NCBI GenBank assembly: GCA_018881555.1
Contig: JACAXG010000061.1
Coordinates: 1,612,001 to 1,676,000 of the forward strand
Reading direction: 5' to 3'
DNA length: 64,000 nucleotides
Source: Amblyornis subalaris
Lineage: Eukaryota > Chordata > Aves > Passeriformes > Ptilonorhynchidae
Below, one piece after another: positions 13,201 through 25,510 of this stretch. Under the pieces are notes generated by a model. It was not told where the DNA came from. It did no database searches and saw only the letters and a program-made list of their open reading frames with translations. Position numbers and translations under genes: made by a program. Positions within the stretch are counted from its first letter, which is position 1; every line of letters begins with the position of its first letter.

Positions 13201-14378
13201 CATAAATACATGCATACATCTCATTTACTTTGGTGGGAAAATAATCCACAAAACCCAGGTCTATAGGTGTATTTTCTATAGGTTAATGTGTAAGGGCTCT
13301 AGTCATTGGCTCTTACTGTGACCAGCACTTTTAAAAATTAGTCACTAATATTGGAGATTTTGACTGAAGACAAACTCTGAAAAAGTCTGCCGTTGTGAAT
13401 CTCCCACTTGACTAAAAATTTAGGCCCTTCAAATATGTGTACATGGTTGGAAAGATTCCTTTGGAAACTGAAATAAATTAAGTAGTAGCTTGTACTAGAG
13501 ACTAGAAAGTAGAGATGTAGTAGGAATTTCAGAAGAAACACTAGAAGAGCTAGGAGCAGTTATTAAATTAGCAATTCAATATCTATGAGCAACACAAAAT
13601 AGAGGGAATGCAAAACTAGGGAGAGAAGAAGCTGATGGTTGAAATAGCAAATCCAACATTCTGAATGGATTCAAGTGTAGACAGAAACAAAAGCCAGAGT
13701 TATAAGCAGAGCAGTGAAAATTTAGGGAGAAAAAAGTTGTTTAATTTAGTAAACTTGAGAAATCAGAGAAAAATTTCGGCAACCAAAGTGAAAAGTTGAA
13801 CAGATAAGGAAATGAATAGATTTCTGCTGCATTTTTTGTACAGAATTATAGGAAAGTAAAGTGGGTTTTCTGTCCAAATATGGTTGATTGCTTTTTCTAT
13901 CTATGTTACACTGTGAAATACCTCCAATATTTCTTCCACACTTTTAGGATGTTTCAAAGATCTGTACGGTGAAGACACTTTAGTTTGTTTCTTTGTTTTT
14001 CAATAGCTGACTTTGCTTTACGAACGGTTTTAATAAAAAAAGTATGTACTGGCATCCAAGGTTTTGTTCTAACGTACAATTTAGATACACTCATCTCCAT
14101 ATGATGGCTTTACTTAATGTCCATCTGTAAATAGTCTGGGCCTGGAGCAGGTAAAGAATGCTCTGTAGAAATAAAAATAAAATAATGAGTACTAGTTTTT
14201 TTATTATTTTCCTTTTTAGTGTTTAGAAAGATTTATTGTATTATAGTTATTCAACACTCAATTTTTACGAAGGTGAGCTGCAGATGGTAGTAACTGCGTA
14301 ATAGTTCAACATTCTCTACTGCAGGTGTTTTAAACAAATGTTCCTATTTCAGGATTTTAAAATAGGAGAACAGTGATC
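10264..14378. other. AT-rich non-coding stretch, no gene seen
   Basis: Open frames of 60 to 116 codons occur on both strands, but none carries a motif and several include homopolymer tracts (for example the T-runs near 11190-11275). A 10-bp perfect inverted repeat with a 22-nt loop lies at 12494-12535 (TTTGAAAGAC / GTCTTTCAAA). No transposon family is recognised. Confidence 0.55.
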
Positions 14379-14460
14379 ACATAATCGCNGAATCGTTTGT
14401 CTTGGAAGGGATNTCATGGTCTAGTCTAGTCTAACTCTGGTACACAGGACAGTGCCATTT
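14379..14460 (-). mobile_element. Short CR1 3'-end relic
   Basis: The + strand reads as the reverse complement of a CR1 3' end: 'atcgcngaatcgtttgtcttggaaggga' then 'tcatggtctagtctaact', comparable to the usual 'cacagaatcatttaggttggaa...atcat.gagtccaac'. About 80 bases are recognisable and two Ns fall inside. It is too short and diverged to place in a subfamily. Confidence 0.6.
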
Positions 14461-15949
14461 TTGTACTGTTATTCCACATATTGCAAAACAAACTCAGGGA
14501 TGATCAGATACTTCAGAAGATCTAGACTGAGGAGGAGAATGACAAATGGCAAAAGAGAAATGTAGAAGAGGAGGATGAAAAAGTGTGCAGTGATCTGTTG
14601 TTGCAGGCAGCTGTGTCTCCTACCCTGTCACAGGATTTCCTTTGCAAATTTTCACAAAACCTTCAGAGGTGTGGGCACACTGAGGACATCAGCTTGTATC
14701 TAATGCCAAATGAGATTTTTACAGGNGAGGTTTCCTGACATTCATCCGAGTTTTCAAGGGGAAGCTTAAAAAACACAGGAAGTTATGATTTTAATTATTT
14801 TTTNAATAAAATATGGTAAACCAACTGAAGTGCATATGGCTTTAAAAAAATTAATAGACCTTTGTTTTAAATACACTTCCAAAAGCATTATCATCACTCA
14901 AACTTGTCAGAAAAAGAATATACTGCAAAAACACACATGACATTTCAAATGGATTGGCTACTTTCATGAAGCTGTGATTTAGTCTATCATCACTGTTAAC
15001 TGGTGTCTCACCTAGGTACTTACCAGAGAGCAGAGGGATTCAATACCACTTAAAAGACAGTTTAGAACAGCAATAACTTTTGCACACACATCATTTAGCA
15101 TCGGCCAAGAGAGTTTGTAATGTCCTTCTGTGTAGTTTTTAGAATAAAAGTGGAAAATGCTTTTGGCAAAAACAAGCAATAAAAATCCTCCCTTGCTATA
15201 TAGCAAATAAATAGAAAAGGCTCTTTGAATAACAGCCCTACAAGCACTTTACACAAGGAGGCACACCTACCACTGCGTTTCAACCCTATAGCATAGCTTT
15301 TGCCTACTACAAAGCTTGCACGGCTTGTGCTCTGATATCACAAATATTGACATCCTGATCGAAGTAATTGGACTGTATTCTGCCTGGTTGTGGCTGTTAT
15401 CAGAGAGCAAAGCCTACTTTTCATTGATTCCTGCTGATTTCATGCCAATATGAAGGCATGACAGAAATAATGACAATGCAGCATATTTTTATTTTGAAAA
15501 GAACAATCTGTCCACTNTTGTTCCCTCTGGGCTGGAATAGCAACCAGCGCATCCAAATAGAGAGGAGAAGATGGCACTAAATGAGTTTACATGTTAAATG
15601 GCATTTTATTTTGTCAGATTCCTCCATAAGTCATTAACTATTGTATTCTCTGTCACGGTTAATAGCCTGGTCTCTGCAAAGAAATTACATACCTATTCTG
15701 CAAAGGAAAATGAAGGCTGAGTTACACATATATACAAAAATTGCCCGAAATATTTCTTTACCATATTCTGTATAAAACATACACAGCACTGTGGGCATTT
15801 GTCTTACACATGAATGCAGAAGTTAGAAGAATAACTGTAGTTAAATCGCAAATCAGAGCTAATTCTTTTAAATACTACTCTTCGTTTTTAATTCTTTAAA
15901 ATACTACTCTTTCCTTTTAATTCAATTAAATACAAGCTTTTTCACTCCC
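14461..15949. other. Non-coding stretch, no gene seen
   Basis: This is ordinary AT-rich sequence with Ns at 14725, 14804 and 15517. A 29-bp tandem duplication (15861-15918) is listed separately. No coding or repeat-family evidence is seen. Confidence 0.55.
15861..15918. repeat. 29-bp imperfect tandem duplication
   Basis: Two adjacent 29-base units (15861-15889 and 15890-15918) share the core AATACTACTCTT and differ at about four positions. A third partial AATTCAATTAAATAC-like echo follows. Confidence 0.8.
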
Positions 15950-16900
15950 CTATGAGTCAAGATAATTAAAGAAAGACCTATATTTGTCAGTGAATCTCAG
16001 AAATGTTCTAATGAGTGGATAAGAATCATTTGTAATTAACATGCTAATTGCTTGTATGCAAATGGCCTGTTGTTCAAGTGGTTTAAAAAGTGCTTGAAAA
16101 CAATTTGTTTGCCTTCCCTCTTAAGCAGACTAAACATTCCCACTTGCAGTCTTATTTACATTATTAATTTGCTTAGCAAATATTTTTTTAATAGCTAGTG
16201 CCAATAGAAGGAGTGGAAGCCTTGTTTGGAGAGCTCTTCTGAAGAGTGCTATTTTCTCCAGTTCAAGCAGATGAGCAGACTGAAATGTGAGTTTTTCAGG
16301 CACATAATAGACCCTTGGCTTATCAAAGCCTCTTATCTGGTTGGAAAAAAAATCAAAGGTAAACTTCACAGCTCATGGAATTAAAAGACAAATGAGATGT
16401 CATAATTATCAAAGTGGCTAATTTAGAAAATTAAGCCATTCACATAGGTGACATAATTGCTTGTCACAATCACTCTTTTTCTCATTAGCCCTCTCTTCAG
16501 TACCTACCATACAGTGGAACATTCTTTAGTCTTGGAAAATATTGCCTATACTGTAATCCCTTAATAGCATAGCCCCTCAAATTAGTGCAAAAATACACTT
16601 AATAGCTTCATTGATGTGATATATTTGTGTGATTCTCTGTTTGATAGCGTCTCACATTGTAAAATCTGATATTTTGAATTTTGAGTATTTTATTGGGGTC
16701 TTTTTCTAGTTTCTTTTAAAATTACACAATTTAAAATTAATCACCTAATTATGATGGAGAACTTAATACGCCAACATGCCATATGCAAATTCTTTTGACA
16801 GGATTATGCTTCCATCTCACAAGGCAGCTCTAACATATAAGTATTATGAGGTATTTAACCATCATTGCTATAAGATTAAATTGTCCTCCTAAATTGTCAA
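15950..16900. promoter_or_regulatory. Candidate conserved non-coding element, homeodomain/POU-rich
   Basis: The block contains an exact POU octamer ATGCAAAT at 16056-16063, close to TAATTA (16033-16038) and TAATTG (16045-16050). A second exact octamer lies at 16783-16790. GATAA- and ATCAAAG-like words lie between 16300 and 16420. Such clustering of homeodomain, POU and TCF-type words in complex, low-repeat sequence is typical of vertebrate developmental enhancers. Conservation cannot be tested here, so the call rests on composition and motif content only. Borders are approximate. Confidence 0.35.
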
Positions 16901-19900
16901 TCTTCAGGAAAAATACTTTATGCTCTGTAGAATACTGTATCTTTCTAATATTTCATTTTATGTTGCTTTCAGTCGGTTTAAAATAATACCCAAAATAATA
17001 TTCTTTATAAGATAGTAATTTTCAGGAAGTAGGTACACTTCCCTGACAATCATATTGTTTATGAGTCAGCAAGTACAGAAATTATTAATGACAATTTCTA
17101 AGAAAGGAAATGAGTCTGGTTTGCTATGCGAGTTTCAAGGCATGACATTGTAAATGGGCAAGGTTAAACATTTTGGATTAAAAACATGACCGTTAGATTG
17201 ATTAGGGTCCTACAGTCTTGTAAAGTTGGTAGAACATAGCTGACATGACTTATAGTTTGCTGAATTCAGAGAGATTACATTGATGTCATTCATTTGAAGA
17301 GATAGTTCATCCTGGATGCATACAGTGAAGCTGTCATCCGTGCGTTCACACAAATATTCATGTGACTAACATGTTTTGATTAGACTAACACTGAACCACA
17401 CCATTGAATGGGTCATGTGTCTGAAGCACTGTGACAAAGTCAAAGGGTACATAAAAAACACGGAACAAAAACTGGAAATAAAATAAAGCCGAACACCCAA
17501 CCTAATCTTGTAAAGCTTTCTGTGTGCCACTCCTCTGAATATTTGACATACTTAACATACGAAGTACTGAAACTCGTATCTTATAGCAAGCAATTAGGCT
17601 TCTGACTATAATAAAAGAAAGTTAATATATCATTAGCTCAATTATAAACAGTATTGGCTTTGGTCTGTATGAACAGACACCTATACAGTTAGCATGAATG
17701 TGCTCATTTAGAAAGAGGGTCCATCCTGCCCTTTTTTCTCCGCCCATAGCTGGGCAGGATTTCAATCCAGCATTCCCAGAAGAGTATTGGCTTCAGCTGA
17801 CAGTTCCTCAAAAGCGAATGAAAAGCAAGGTGTTCTATTTCCAATAAAAGGACATTTCTCAATGGACCGCATCAGGCAAGCTTCAGAACATCTCCTTATT
17901 TTAGAAAAGTATGTTAAGACTGATGCTTCTGGATTTATTGGGCCTGACAGCATTCCAGTTATGCATCCTTAGCTGATTGCAGGGATAGTCACTCCGCTTC
18001 AGCCCTTCTTCTTAGAAGGCACAGGAGGTGTTCCAGTCCTGTTTCTCCCACAAACAAGTGTTCACACCCACCCTTTCCCCCAGTCTGCTCTGTAGTTTGC
18101 TACCTTCTCACTAGGATTGTTTTTTTCCTGAGTCTTTCAGTTTGTTCACAACAAAGAAGGCAAGCATTCTAAACCAAGTTTTTAAACACATTCCCACTGT
18201 TCATATGCAAAAGGAGCTATTTACAGGTCCATAAAAAGGTAGCAAAATCTGCATATAAAAACACTTGGTTTAATTCCCTCTACACTACGGAAGTCCTCTG
18301 ACTTTCCCACCTTTTTTTTATCCCTGCATCCTTTTGATCCCCATGGTCTCATCTCCTCCTTAACTTCAGGTTCTCTCCTCTTGCCCAGAGTACTCCTTCT
18401 TTAGTTTAGACCCTCTGGCCTAGAAAGCCAAGGGACCACTCTCATTTTAAACAGGTCTCTTTAAAGCAACTTTTTCTTCTGCTTTCCTGCTTTACATTGT
18501 TNGTTGTATCCAGCTGACTGACCAGCTCTGCTCTCATGCCCAAGGCCAAGCATGACATGTTAAATCCCATGTCAGTTAACATCCACAGTTATCTTTGTAC
18601 CATGACTTGCTCAGCCTTTCGTCATGCTCATTGTTTTCCAAGGCACTTATTCCATGCTAACAACTTTTTCTCTTGTCGTCTGGCTGTCCCTGGATAACAT
18701 ATGTGAGAGGTGACACAGACCCTGCATGAAACTTAACATTGATGGTTATAGTTACATGAAAGCTTCATAAAGACAGAATTTGTAAGTTACGCATTAACTT
18801 CCCGGCAATTTCAGGGAAGAATAGATATCAAGTATCTGCTATTTTTCTAGAAGACTTTTTCTTACAACAAATATTTTCCATGAATATCTGTCTGGTTTGA
18901 GGGAGATAGAAAGAAGGTTGAAGATACAAGGCTGTTCTGTTATTCTTCCATCACCTGTCACGTGGAGGGTCAGGTTCTGATCTCACTTATAACTTTGCAA
19001 ACTTCTGATGCAATTTCCTTGAAGAAGCTCAGCCTCTACAGATTTAACACATTGTGGACGTTGGTAAGCTATTTTAGTTTTGAAGATATCAACGCTGACC
19101 CTCAGAAGTGTCACTTCATTCGATGGACAGGCACAAAATGGTGATGTGACAGACACAAATGGCAGCCAGCCACCATAGGAATTGAAAAACATCTAAACAT
19201 TTTGCTTTGCCATAGCCTTTGGTATTGGGACAAGCTTTCTTCTTCAGCTTAAAAAGAAAAGCTGACTTGGAATATCTGCAAATGCCTTACAAAACAGTCA
19301 GGCCTAAAGAATCAATTGTGATTTGCTGACTTGTGTTGGTACCACTCCCATAATAATTTTGGATCAAAAAAATTTCGTTTAGATGGCACTGAAGTTGTGG
19401 TTTTGGTAGAAGATGGATATTACCATCATAACAGTGCGTGTAAACTGAAGATTAAAGAAGTAGGTTGTTATATCTGTCTTTTTAGTGTAACAAGTAACAT
19501 ATCACCTAAGAAAACAAAGATTGATATCAAACAGCTGCAAACGGTGACTGATGATCACTATGCTAATACTGACAGTATTGTTCCCAAATATGCACTGCTG
19601 TCCCCAGAGGCCATGTTTAATACCAAATAGCCCCCAGTCCATTAACAAACAGGTTAATTCAGGAATTCATCTTGTGAGAGAGCTGATTTCAAGAACAAGA
19701 GTACCTCCATGTGTACCTGTAAGATATGGTGATAACATCAAAACAAAAGGATAAGCTGTCTCATGTCGGCTGTTGAGGAAAAAAATGTATTAATCTTGCA
19801 TGTCTCTGACTTGGCTAACTCATGCTTGCAGTTCTATGTCCTGCATTGGATCAGTCATGCTCGATATTCCTCGCAATACTTTTGAAAGAGAGCTGCCAAC

Positions 19901-20469
19901 AACCAAAAGCGAATGTTTCTCCCTCTTCCTTCCTTCCCCTCAAATCCCCCATCAAAATGTTTACTGTGTTTGAGAGTTATGTCATACACATGACTCAGCA
20001 GCTGGCCTTTCAGAGCTCTCTCTGATACCTTCTCCCTTCTCTTAACAAGTATTTTTAGATTACAGAGCCAAGTCTACTGTCATTTATTGTAGCATATGTC
20101 TGAACTAACTTTACAAACTGCATTGCACTGATCTGGTGTCCTTTGAATTACTGAAATTATTGAACACAAAGATAGCAACAGTGTTTGGAGTGAAAGATTA
20201 TTTAGCCCCATAGTGGTTTACTCTTCATCAAAAAATATGACAAAACCATACCCCAAAAATTTTTGCATGTAATCTCNTAACAAATCACAAAACAGGAATG
20301 AAAGATAGACTTAGATGAGTAATAGAAACAAAGGTGGAAAACAGAGGGCCTGTGGAATCCATTTAATGACACCGAAGGCTTGTGCATCCTGGGGCACAAC
20401 TCATTAGTGTTATGATTATTATGACTGAAATGTTCCTAAGGCTGGACAGAATTTGGAGATCATTTATAT
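16901..20469. other. Non-coding stretch, no gene seen
   Basis: The sequence is mostly AT-rich. A moderately GC-richer part at about 17700-18560 has open frames on both strands (for example 17787-17972, + strand) without recognisable protein features. A 99-codon frame at 19331-19630 has no motif either. No transposon signature is seen before the CR1 copy that follows. Confidence 0.5.
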
Positions 20470-20881
20470 TTCTCAAAGGACTGGAGCTTCAGACAAGGCT
20501 GAGGAGCTGAAATGTCGCNTATTTCCCGGTGAAGGTTCATGAAACAGTATGGAATGATGGGTAGACCTTATCTCTAAGCATATCAAGGTAAACAAGTGAC
20601 AAACATTGTAGCACGAACTGTTGCAATAACTCTAGGAGCAATGGCTTTAAACTAAAAGAGGATCAATTTAAATTAGATTAGAGGAAGTTTTTTATGATGA
20701 GTGTGGTAGAACACTGGAACAAGTTGCCCAGAGNGGTGGTGGATGCCACATCCCTGAAAACATTCACCATCAGACTGGATGAGGCTTTGAGCAATCCGAT
20801 CTAGTTGAAGATCACAAGGGGATTGGATTAGATGATCTTTGGAGGACTCTTCCAACCCAAATGGTTCTATGGTTCTATGAT
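20470..20881 (+). mobile_element. CR1 LINE 3' end, diverged
   Basis: The 3' half is clear: 'caatggctttaaact.aaagagg' near 20639, 'acactggaacaagttgcccagag' near 20712, 'ggatgccacatccctg' near 20740, 'gatgatctttgga' near 20830 and 'cttccaacccaaatggttctatggttctatga' at the end. These are hallmark blocks of the avian CR1 3' untranslated end and its terminal short repeat. Upstream to about 20470 the match is weak ('ctggagcttcagacaaggctgaggagctg'). It is 5'-truncated with no coding capacity. Confidence 0.85.
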
Positions 20882-23800
20882 AATCAAAGTACTCAAGAGG
20901 AGAAGCTGGAAAACCACATAGTTCCTGAAACGTTATAGATGCATAAGGAAGTTGGAAGAAAGAGAGGCAACTTTTGGCAGGAGGCTGCTATATATTTGAT
21001 TGTCCTGCTGTTTTTCAGCTTTTTGCCGGCTACCACTCAATTACTCAGGATATTTTGACCTTACGTACTAGATAAGTTTCTTTTGCATACAATTTTTATA
21101 CCCCATTTGTTTGTTATGANTAAAGCACAGCACTTGTGCTAATGTGGTTCAGACTGGTAACAATCAAATTTCCCACAGGCTGCTCATCTAGATCTCCTGT
21201 CTTTTGATATTCTATTCTCTGTTGGAAAAACATCTCAAGCATCTCAGCAGTCAGCAAGAATCTGGAAGCAGGTGTCGATTTTCACCTCTTCTAGTGTCAG
21301 AAATTATCGTCTAGATGGCATGTTGTCTATAGAGCTGAACTTAAATCAAACTGAGAGTTGGCATTTTTCTCTTCCACTAGACCTGCAGCGAGACAAGGTC
21401 AGTTCGAGGAGTACTTACACCACACACGCTGATTCTGGGTGAGGAAGCTTGGCTTCACAGGAAAAACTGCTTAAAGACCCAAAAAGTGATAAGTAACTGC
21501 AGCCCATAGTCCTGTGGTTAAGGAAGGGAGGGAGGCTCACTGGATGCTGAATGAGATAGACATGCAAAGTATCTGTGGCGACACTAAAGCAGCTGAAAAG
21601 CCAACTGAAAGTGCAGTTTCTTCTCTTCAGCATTTCCCAGAGCCCAGAAGGAACTTTGGGCAAATTTCCTGATGAACAGGACAGCTTTTGGAACAGTGCA
21701 GCAATGTGTCCTTGGCACTGCGTGAATAAGAGCGACATGTCTTCTGTGTAAATACTGTTCTCCGGTCTTTATTTTGACATTTACTCCAGTTTAATCAACT
21801 AGGTTTTAAAGCACATTTGCTTTGATTAAAACTGGGATTGGCCTTGCAATAAAGATGGTCTCTCCAGTGGCTCATTTTGGAAATCCCCTGAACAGTGATC
21901 AGATATATTTATGATGCCCTTTAGCTGTGTGTTTGATTTCCTTGACATAAAAAGAGGGGGAGGGGGGAAAAAAGGAGGAGGGGGGAAAAAAGGAAAAGCT
22001 GCTGACTCTTTGAAGGTTTCTGGGGTTGTTATTGCTGGCCTGCAGCCACACATTCTCTTACATGGTGGATCAAAGACACCAACACTGTGAGAGTCAGTCA
22101 GTACAACACAGGCACTACTTAAACATATTGCTTAAAACATTCCTTTTTGTTTCTTTAAAGGGTCACATTCTGAAAACAGTTTATCTTACTACTCAAATGA
22201 AACAATAATTTTATGTACTCTGACATGTTGTATTTTTTTCCCAAGGAAAAAAAAAGCAAGCTTTGATAGCATCCTAAACATGAACTAATAAAATAGTTAC
22301 GTACCTTACGTTTTATTAGCTGCTTTTCTTGTAGTTACACAAATGTATTTTTTTTCCCTTGCTCATTTTCAATGTTATAGGGTGGAAAGATGGAGACTAC
22401 AAAGAGTTAAATCATAGTCTATGCTGGGTCCTTATTTAGAAGGAAAAGGTAGTTGTTTTGATGTAGGTCTCTTAGCAACTAGAAATTTAGCTCTTTGTTT
22501 ATTATAAAATACTTCAGTTTTGAAGGAAAGAATTTACATATCTCATTTTAGCTGCTCTCCTTGTCTTCTTCTCCATCTGCCTTGATGTAGTCTAAAACAA
22601 AATAAAAAAAGTTGTTTCCAAATATGAGTTACAATATTTTTGAATGACAGGAAAATCTTAATACTAATTATTAAGAAATGGTGGTTTAAAGGGTCAGTGC
22701 CTCCAATGGCTAGCATTTTCAAAAAAACCCCAAAACCCAATAATTTTTGTTGCTAAATAAATTTTACAGGATATGTTTTGTAGTGATTTAGTTTTAGTAT
22801 AAGATACTATTTTTAAAGGATGATTGAAAAAATCAATAAAAGCGAAACAACTTTGTGCACAGAATTATGCAGTTAAGACAATAAACTAAATATTTTATTT
22901 TGAGCCTTTAAAAAGGTTAGAGTACTGGCATATTTAAACAATGCATGGAATTTTGTCCTAAACTGAATCCTGTGTCAGAGCTACAGTATCATCTTGATGC
23001 AGGAAAGACTGGGCTTGAATACAATGTTTTGATAGAAAACTAGTATTTAATTTTGCGGAAGAAAACCCACTTATATCAATTGAACAATAAAACCCAGAAT
23101 GTAAGTTATACTTCCTTCCATTAAGTTGAGATTACGTTTTTTCCATCTGGAGAAAGCAAAGTATATTTTTGTGTGAATGAGGGTGGTTTATGAAAAAAAC
23201 CATTTAATATGGGGCCAAAATTGCACAGTCTTCATCAGAGCTTTTCTGAGGATCTAGATAGTACCAGAGGGTCTTACTTGAAGATGGGGACAGAGGTGGT
23301 GCTGTACTCTGGGGATAACCAGTCCCAACGACACTGAAATGGTGGGGAAACTGAGGAAAGGAAGATCACATACAGGTGTTCACTACTTTGTCTGCGATAC
23401 ATTCGTATCATTGTCACTTGTACAGGGCAGGCTGTCTGGGTACCTGTTTCGTGGGCTTTAAGCAACAAAACTTATTTCAGTTACATCTATCCAGTTTGTG
23501 TTTGGAGCCAAAGAAAAGTAGCTTGCTGCAGCCTTACCGAGAGGAAGATAGTTCAGTCAGAAGTAGAGGTGGTGAAGGCCATGACTTCATTTTATATCTT
23601 ACCTTTTCCTAAGTTGACAAAATGGAAGAAAAATTCCAGCTGATTGTATGGCATTTTTTTAATTAGACAAGTCAAATATTTGCATACAGTATAACTTGGG
23701 AGGTTGTATTTTAATATGAAAACATTATATTCTGGGCTTAATAAACTTATGATAAAAATAAACAATAGGTAGCTGTCCCTGGTCGTCTACTGCAAACTTA

Positions 23801-23964
23801 CAGTGTCTGAATGCTTGATCAAGTAAAGAGTTACCTGAGTGACCATAATTAGTCCCGTTAGCCCATTAATTTCATACCCTTGAAGATGAAAAATTGACAC
23901 AAGCAGAGTTTTAGGAACTGGATTTGGTGCTGGTGTTCATACTGACCTGCTACTGTTCAGAAAT
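20882..23964. other. Non-coding stretch, no gene seen
   Basis: The only distinctive content is the purine-rich tract at 21953-21998 (separate entry). Open frames at 21415-21738 and 21826-22053 on the - strand are unremarkable; the second reads the purine tract as a proline/phenylalanine run. There is no repeat-family match. Confidence 0.55.
21953..21998. repeat. Purine tract with duplicated G6A6 block
   Basis: An almost pure purine run contains GGGGGG AAAAAA GGA at 21962-21976 and exactly again at 21980-21994, an 18-bp period, preceded by GGGGG at 21956-21960. Such homopurine tracts can form triplex (H-DNA) or partial G-quadruplex structures in vitro and are slippage-prone. Confidence 0.8.
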
Positions 23965-24408
23965 GTTAGGGCACAAAGATGATCAGCAGGCTGGAGCGCC
24001 TTTCTTATGAGTAAAGTCTGGGAGAGCAGGGATTGTTCAGCCTGGAGGAGAGAAGACTCCGAGGAGATCTTATAGCACCTTCCAGTCCCTTGAGGGGGCT
24101 TATGTAAAAAAGAGGAAGAGGGACTTTTTACATGTGCAGATAGCAACAGGACAAAGGGCAATGGTTTTAAACTGAAAGAGGGCAGGTTTAGATTAGATGT
24201 GAGGAAGAAATTCTTTACTCAGAGGGTGTTGAAGCACTGGAAATGTTGCCTAGAGAGGCTGTGGATTCCCCATCCCTGGAAGTGTTCAAGGCCAGGTTGG
24301 ACAGGGTTCTGAGAAATCTGATCAAGTGAAAGGTGTTCCTGNCCATGGCAGGGGAGTAGGAACGAGATGATCTTTGGATCTCCCAAACCAAACGGTTCTG
24401 TGAATCTA
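23965..24408 (+). mobile_element. CR1 LINE 3' end
   Basis: This is a nearly continuous match to the CR1 3' region. It contains 'gatcagcaggctggagcgcctttctta', 'gggattgttcagcctggaggagagaagactcc', 'aggagatcttatagcaccttccagt', 'aggacaaagggcaatggttttaaact', 'ttagattagatgtgaggaagaaattcttta', 'cccatccctggaagtgttcaaggccaggttgga' and 'gatgatctttgga', in that order, ending at 'acggttctgtgaatct'. It is less diverged than the copies at 6120 and 20470. It is 5'-truncated and non-coding. Confidence 0.92.
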
Positions 24409-25263
24409 AAGATAAGCTAATAAGAGGAATGATACATGGACATAACACGAGAGTTTTTATTATTACAGTATCTGCTCTTTTTTATTAGAGGATATTATGA
24501 CTATGTTATTAAAACAAGATCATTTGTCCATTAATGAACAATTTTCAGTGCTTTAGGACTTTTTGGGGATCAGAAGAGAAACACTATTTTCATATAGCTT
24601 TTCTAGAAAACTTATTCCCTAAGAATAAAATAAAATTTAAATTGGTTGAAGTATTTGAATAAATTACATGATATTACAGAAATCAATAGACGTCATGACA
24701 GCTGCACTCTGCATTTCTCTCAATACACATTTTCAGAGTGAGCCTGTGGGGATGCATTTCTTCCATTTTCCCGTTCATTCCCTCATTTGCATGAAAAATC
24801 AAGGCCTTCCAGAGTTTCCATCTTCCTTAGAATTTTTTTTTTTGGTTTGTATATTAGAGGTACTGGCTCTGGGTTATATTCCTGAATATAACCCAGAATT
24901 TCCTGAAAGAAAAAACGTCTGCTGGTACCTTATTTTCCTAATGACATACCTTAATGAGATCATGACTATGTGAGTTGAGTTTGAAAGGTACAGGAAAGGC
25001 TGAAATTCCTAATTAAAAAGGAAAATCGCAACAGGATTTCTCTCATGTCATGCTATTTTCTGCTCTGATTGAAAGATTGCCTGTGGAACGCTGCAATACT
25101 CAGGCGTTGTCTCCAATTTTGAAAAGTCAGCTTGAGACTGTCAACACACAAATGTAGTTGTGTGTACAGCCATTGATTTCCTTTGCAATGGAATCCTCAC
25201 GCTTCGTATATCATAAGGATTAGACTACCCCAAGGCAAAAAAGCAAAATCTAGCTTTCCCAAC
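24409..25263. other. Non-coding stretch containing a perfect hairpin
   Basis: AT-rich sequence with no gene. A 101-codon frame (24668-24973, + strand) spans the 13-bp inverted repeat at 24868-24897 and has no recognisable domain. Confidence 0.55.
24868..24897. repeat. Perfect 13-bp inverted repeat, 4-nt spacer
   Basis: TCTGGGTTATATT (24868-24880) and AATATAACCCAGA (24885-24897) are exact reverse complements separated by CCTG. The complexity of the arm excludes a simple AT-repeat artefact. Confidence 0.92.
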
Positions 25264-25510
25264 TGTCATGGTTTAGGACTGGTACTCTGCAATTTCGTGC
25301 TCCCACCGAGACTCTCCAAACCATGCTGCTGCTGTCTCCCTCCCCTATTTTCCCGCCCCTTCCCCCTGCAGCTAGCTGGAGAGGAGAATCAGGGGCACAA
25401 AAGGTAAAGATCACAAGCTAAAATAAGTACAATTTGCTGGAAACAGCAATGAGATAAGAAAACAAACAGTAACAGCAACAATATTAATAACAATGTGTAC
25501 AAAAGAGAGT
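25264..25510. mobile_element. Probable avian endogenous-retrovirus LTR fragment
   Basis: The block opens with TGTCATGGTTTA, the start I associate with a common neoavian/passerine ERV LTR group. It continues with a C-rich stretch ('cccctattttcccgccccttccccctgc', near 25342-25369), then 'gagaggagaatcaggggcacaaaaggtaaa', and an A-rich section with AACAATATTAATAACAATG near 25477. This order (TG start, C-rich segment, 'agagaatc.g...aaaagg', A/AAT-rich section) fits that LTR type as I remember it. No internal retroviral genes, second LTR or clear target-site duplication are visible, so it is a truncated or solo LTR. The end coordinate and orientation are uncertain. Confidence 0.5.

Noticed and set aside
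19331..19630. 99-codon + strand frame
   Set aside because: No domain and no splice or start context; AT-rich codon content matches non-coding flanks.
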